Both the position numbers and the translations under genes were made by a program. 14,546 nt of DNA, from positions 1 through 14,546 of the forward strand of contig JAQUNM010000010.1 in assembly GCA_028717605.1 (NCBI GenBank), given 5' to 3'. A model generated the notes under the pieces. The model was given only the letters and a program-made list of their open reading frames with translations, did no database searches and was not told where the DNA came from. The DNA comes from Minisyncoccota bacterium. GTDB lineage: Bacteria; Patescibacteriota; Minisyncoccia; Minisyncoccales; GWA2-38-27. Of the stretch, positions 14,173 through 14,546 are shown piece by piece (the stretch's first letter is position 1; every line of letters starts with the position of its first letter).

Positions 14173-14352
14173 ATGAGAAAAATCAGTGAAGTTGTAGACG
14201 GAGAGTATCGCTTTATAATCAAAAAAGGTTTCGGAGGTTATGTATTAGAACTAATCTACGGAGACCGAGAAGAGGAAAATAGGGTTCTCTTTAAAAGGAG
14301 AACCAAAAAGAATCCTGTTAGAATTAAAATACTAACAGGAACACAAGTTTAG
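14173..14352 (+). CDS. 59-residue basic protein of unknown function
   Basis: ATG 14173 follows AAAAGGAGG with 5 nt spacing. A longer in-frame version from 14113 would run through the promoter and Shine-Dalgarno, so I reject it. The protein (MRKISEVVDGEYRFIIKKGF...) seems rich in beta strands: GEYRFIIKKGFGGYVLELIYGD, then a basic stretch FKRRTKKNPVRIKILTG. There is no membrane segment, signal or cysteine. I do not recognise it. The last third of the coding DNA holds two hairpins, at 14283-14304 and 14313-14340 (9 bp, perfect), followed by the terminator. Like the genes at 51 and 5771, it is monocistronic with a promoter, a short leader and a strong Shine-Dalgarno. It may be a small RNA- or ribosome-associated protein, or a structured RNA with a reading frame. 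Confidence 0.65.
   Translation: MRKISEVVDGEYRFIIKKGFGGYVLELIYGDREEENRVLFKRRTKKNPVRIKILTGTQV
14313..14340 (+). repeat. 9-bp hairpin inside the end of the 59-residue gene
   Basis: TCCTGTTAG and CTAACAGGA form a perfect stem with a 10-nt A/T loop, ending 12 nt before the end of the stop codon. A second imperfect hairpin (GGTTCTC / GAGAACC, 14283-14304) precedes it. Neither is followed by a T-run, so they are not ordinary terminators. Confidence 0.6.
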
Positions 14353-14360
14353 CAAAATTG

Positions 14361-14400
14361 GGTCTGAGTTGATTCTACACTCAGACCCTTTCTTTTTTTA
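14361..14400 (+). terminator. Intrinsic terminator of the 59-residue gene
   Basis: A perfect 9-bp stem GGTCTGAGT / ACTCAGACC (arms 14361-14369 and 14379-14387), a 9-nt loop, then a T-rich tail. It insulates the pheS promoter just downstream. Confidence 0.88.
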
Positions 14401-14410
14401 TATATTTTTG

Positions 14411-14416
14411 TATAAT
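14411..14416 (+). promoter_or_regulatory. pheS -10 box (leaderless type)
   Basis: A perfect TATAAT ends exactly 6 nt before the pheS ATG, with no Shine-Dalgarno. The -35 position falls in the terminator T-tail and has no good match to TTGACA, so this promoter depends on its -10. Confidence 0.65.
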
Positions 14417-14422
14417 TAAATT

Positions 14423-14546
14423 ATGCAAATCTTAGAATTAAAAAAAGAATTTGATAATGATTGGCAGACTATCTCTGATTCACAGGACCTAGAAAAACTA
14501 AGAATTAAGTATTTAGGAAAAAAGGGAAAAATTGCCCAAGCTTTTA
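14423..14546 (+). CDS. pheS: Phenylalanyl-tRNA synthetase alpha subunit, 5' part
   Basis: The first 41 codons of a gene cut by the window edge. The alpha-helical start MQILELKKEF and the block LEKLRIKYLGKKGKIAQAF match the N-terminal coiled-coil arm of bacterial PheS, which contacts tRNA-Phe (the RxxYLGKKG pattern is characteristic). The catalytic core is outside the window. The start is fixed by the -10 box 6 nt upstream. Confidence 0.9.
   Translation, partial: MQILELKKEFDNDWQTISDSQDLEKLRIKYLGKKGKIAQAF

Noticed and set aside
1..14546. CRISPR arrays, insertion sequences, prophage, toxin-antitoxin or defence genes
   Set aside because: I found no spaced direct repeats, transposase motifs or integrase motifs. 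The small unknown genes are single and have terminators, not paired as toxin-antitoxin modules.

Overview
The window is AT-rich (I estimate about 30% G+C) bacterial chromosome, densely packed with housekeeping genes, many of them shorter than their usual relatives. There are no mobile elements, phage genes or CRISPR arrays. UAA, UAG and UGA all end genes, so the standard bacterial code fits. Compact or domain-reduced Mfd, FtsZ and YbeY, an S21-like protein of 74 residues, a class III ribonucleotide reductase and small degenerate receiver-like genes together suggest a member of the Candidate Phyla Radiation (Patescibacteria, probably Parcubacteria-like). This is an inference from gene content; no 16S rRNA is present.

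Left part (1-5671): a short gene for a receiver-like protein on the plus strand, closed by a terminator that works in both directions. A minus-strand block follows, read pth > mfd (short form) > GGDEF diguanylate cyclase > topA > tRNA-Leu(CAA). The genes overlap or nearly touch, and the tRNA starts on the base after the topA stop codon. A divergent promoter pair at 5678-5728 shares one -35 box. It drives pth leftward and a 50-residue unknown protein rightward.

Middle (6001-11272): a tight plus-strand operon, lepB-hisS-HIT-rpsU-yqeY-ybeY-ftsA-ftsZ, joining protein export, translation and cell division. FtsZ ends at the GTPase core with no C-terminal tail. Right part (11323-14546): nrdD-nrdG (anaerobic deoxynucleotide synthesis), a 59-residue unknown protein with its own promoter and terminator, and the start of pheS.

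The most striking pattern is a split in how mRNAs begin. Four operon-leading genes (pth, lepB, nrdD, pheS) have a -10 box ending exactly 6 nt before the ATG and no Shine-Dalgarno, which predicts leaderless mRNAs; the GGDEF gene has 8 nt. By contrast, the three small genes of unknown or degenerate function (51-449, 5771-5923, 14173-14352) each have their own promoter, a leader of about 25-33 nt, a very strong Shine-Dalgarno and a downstream hairpin. Two of them carry 12-13 nt complementary to the canonical 16S rRNA 3' end.
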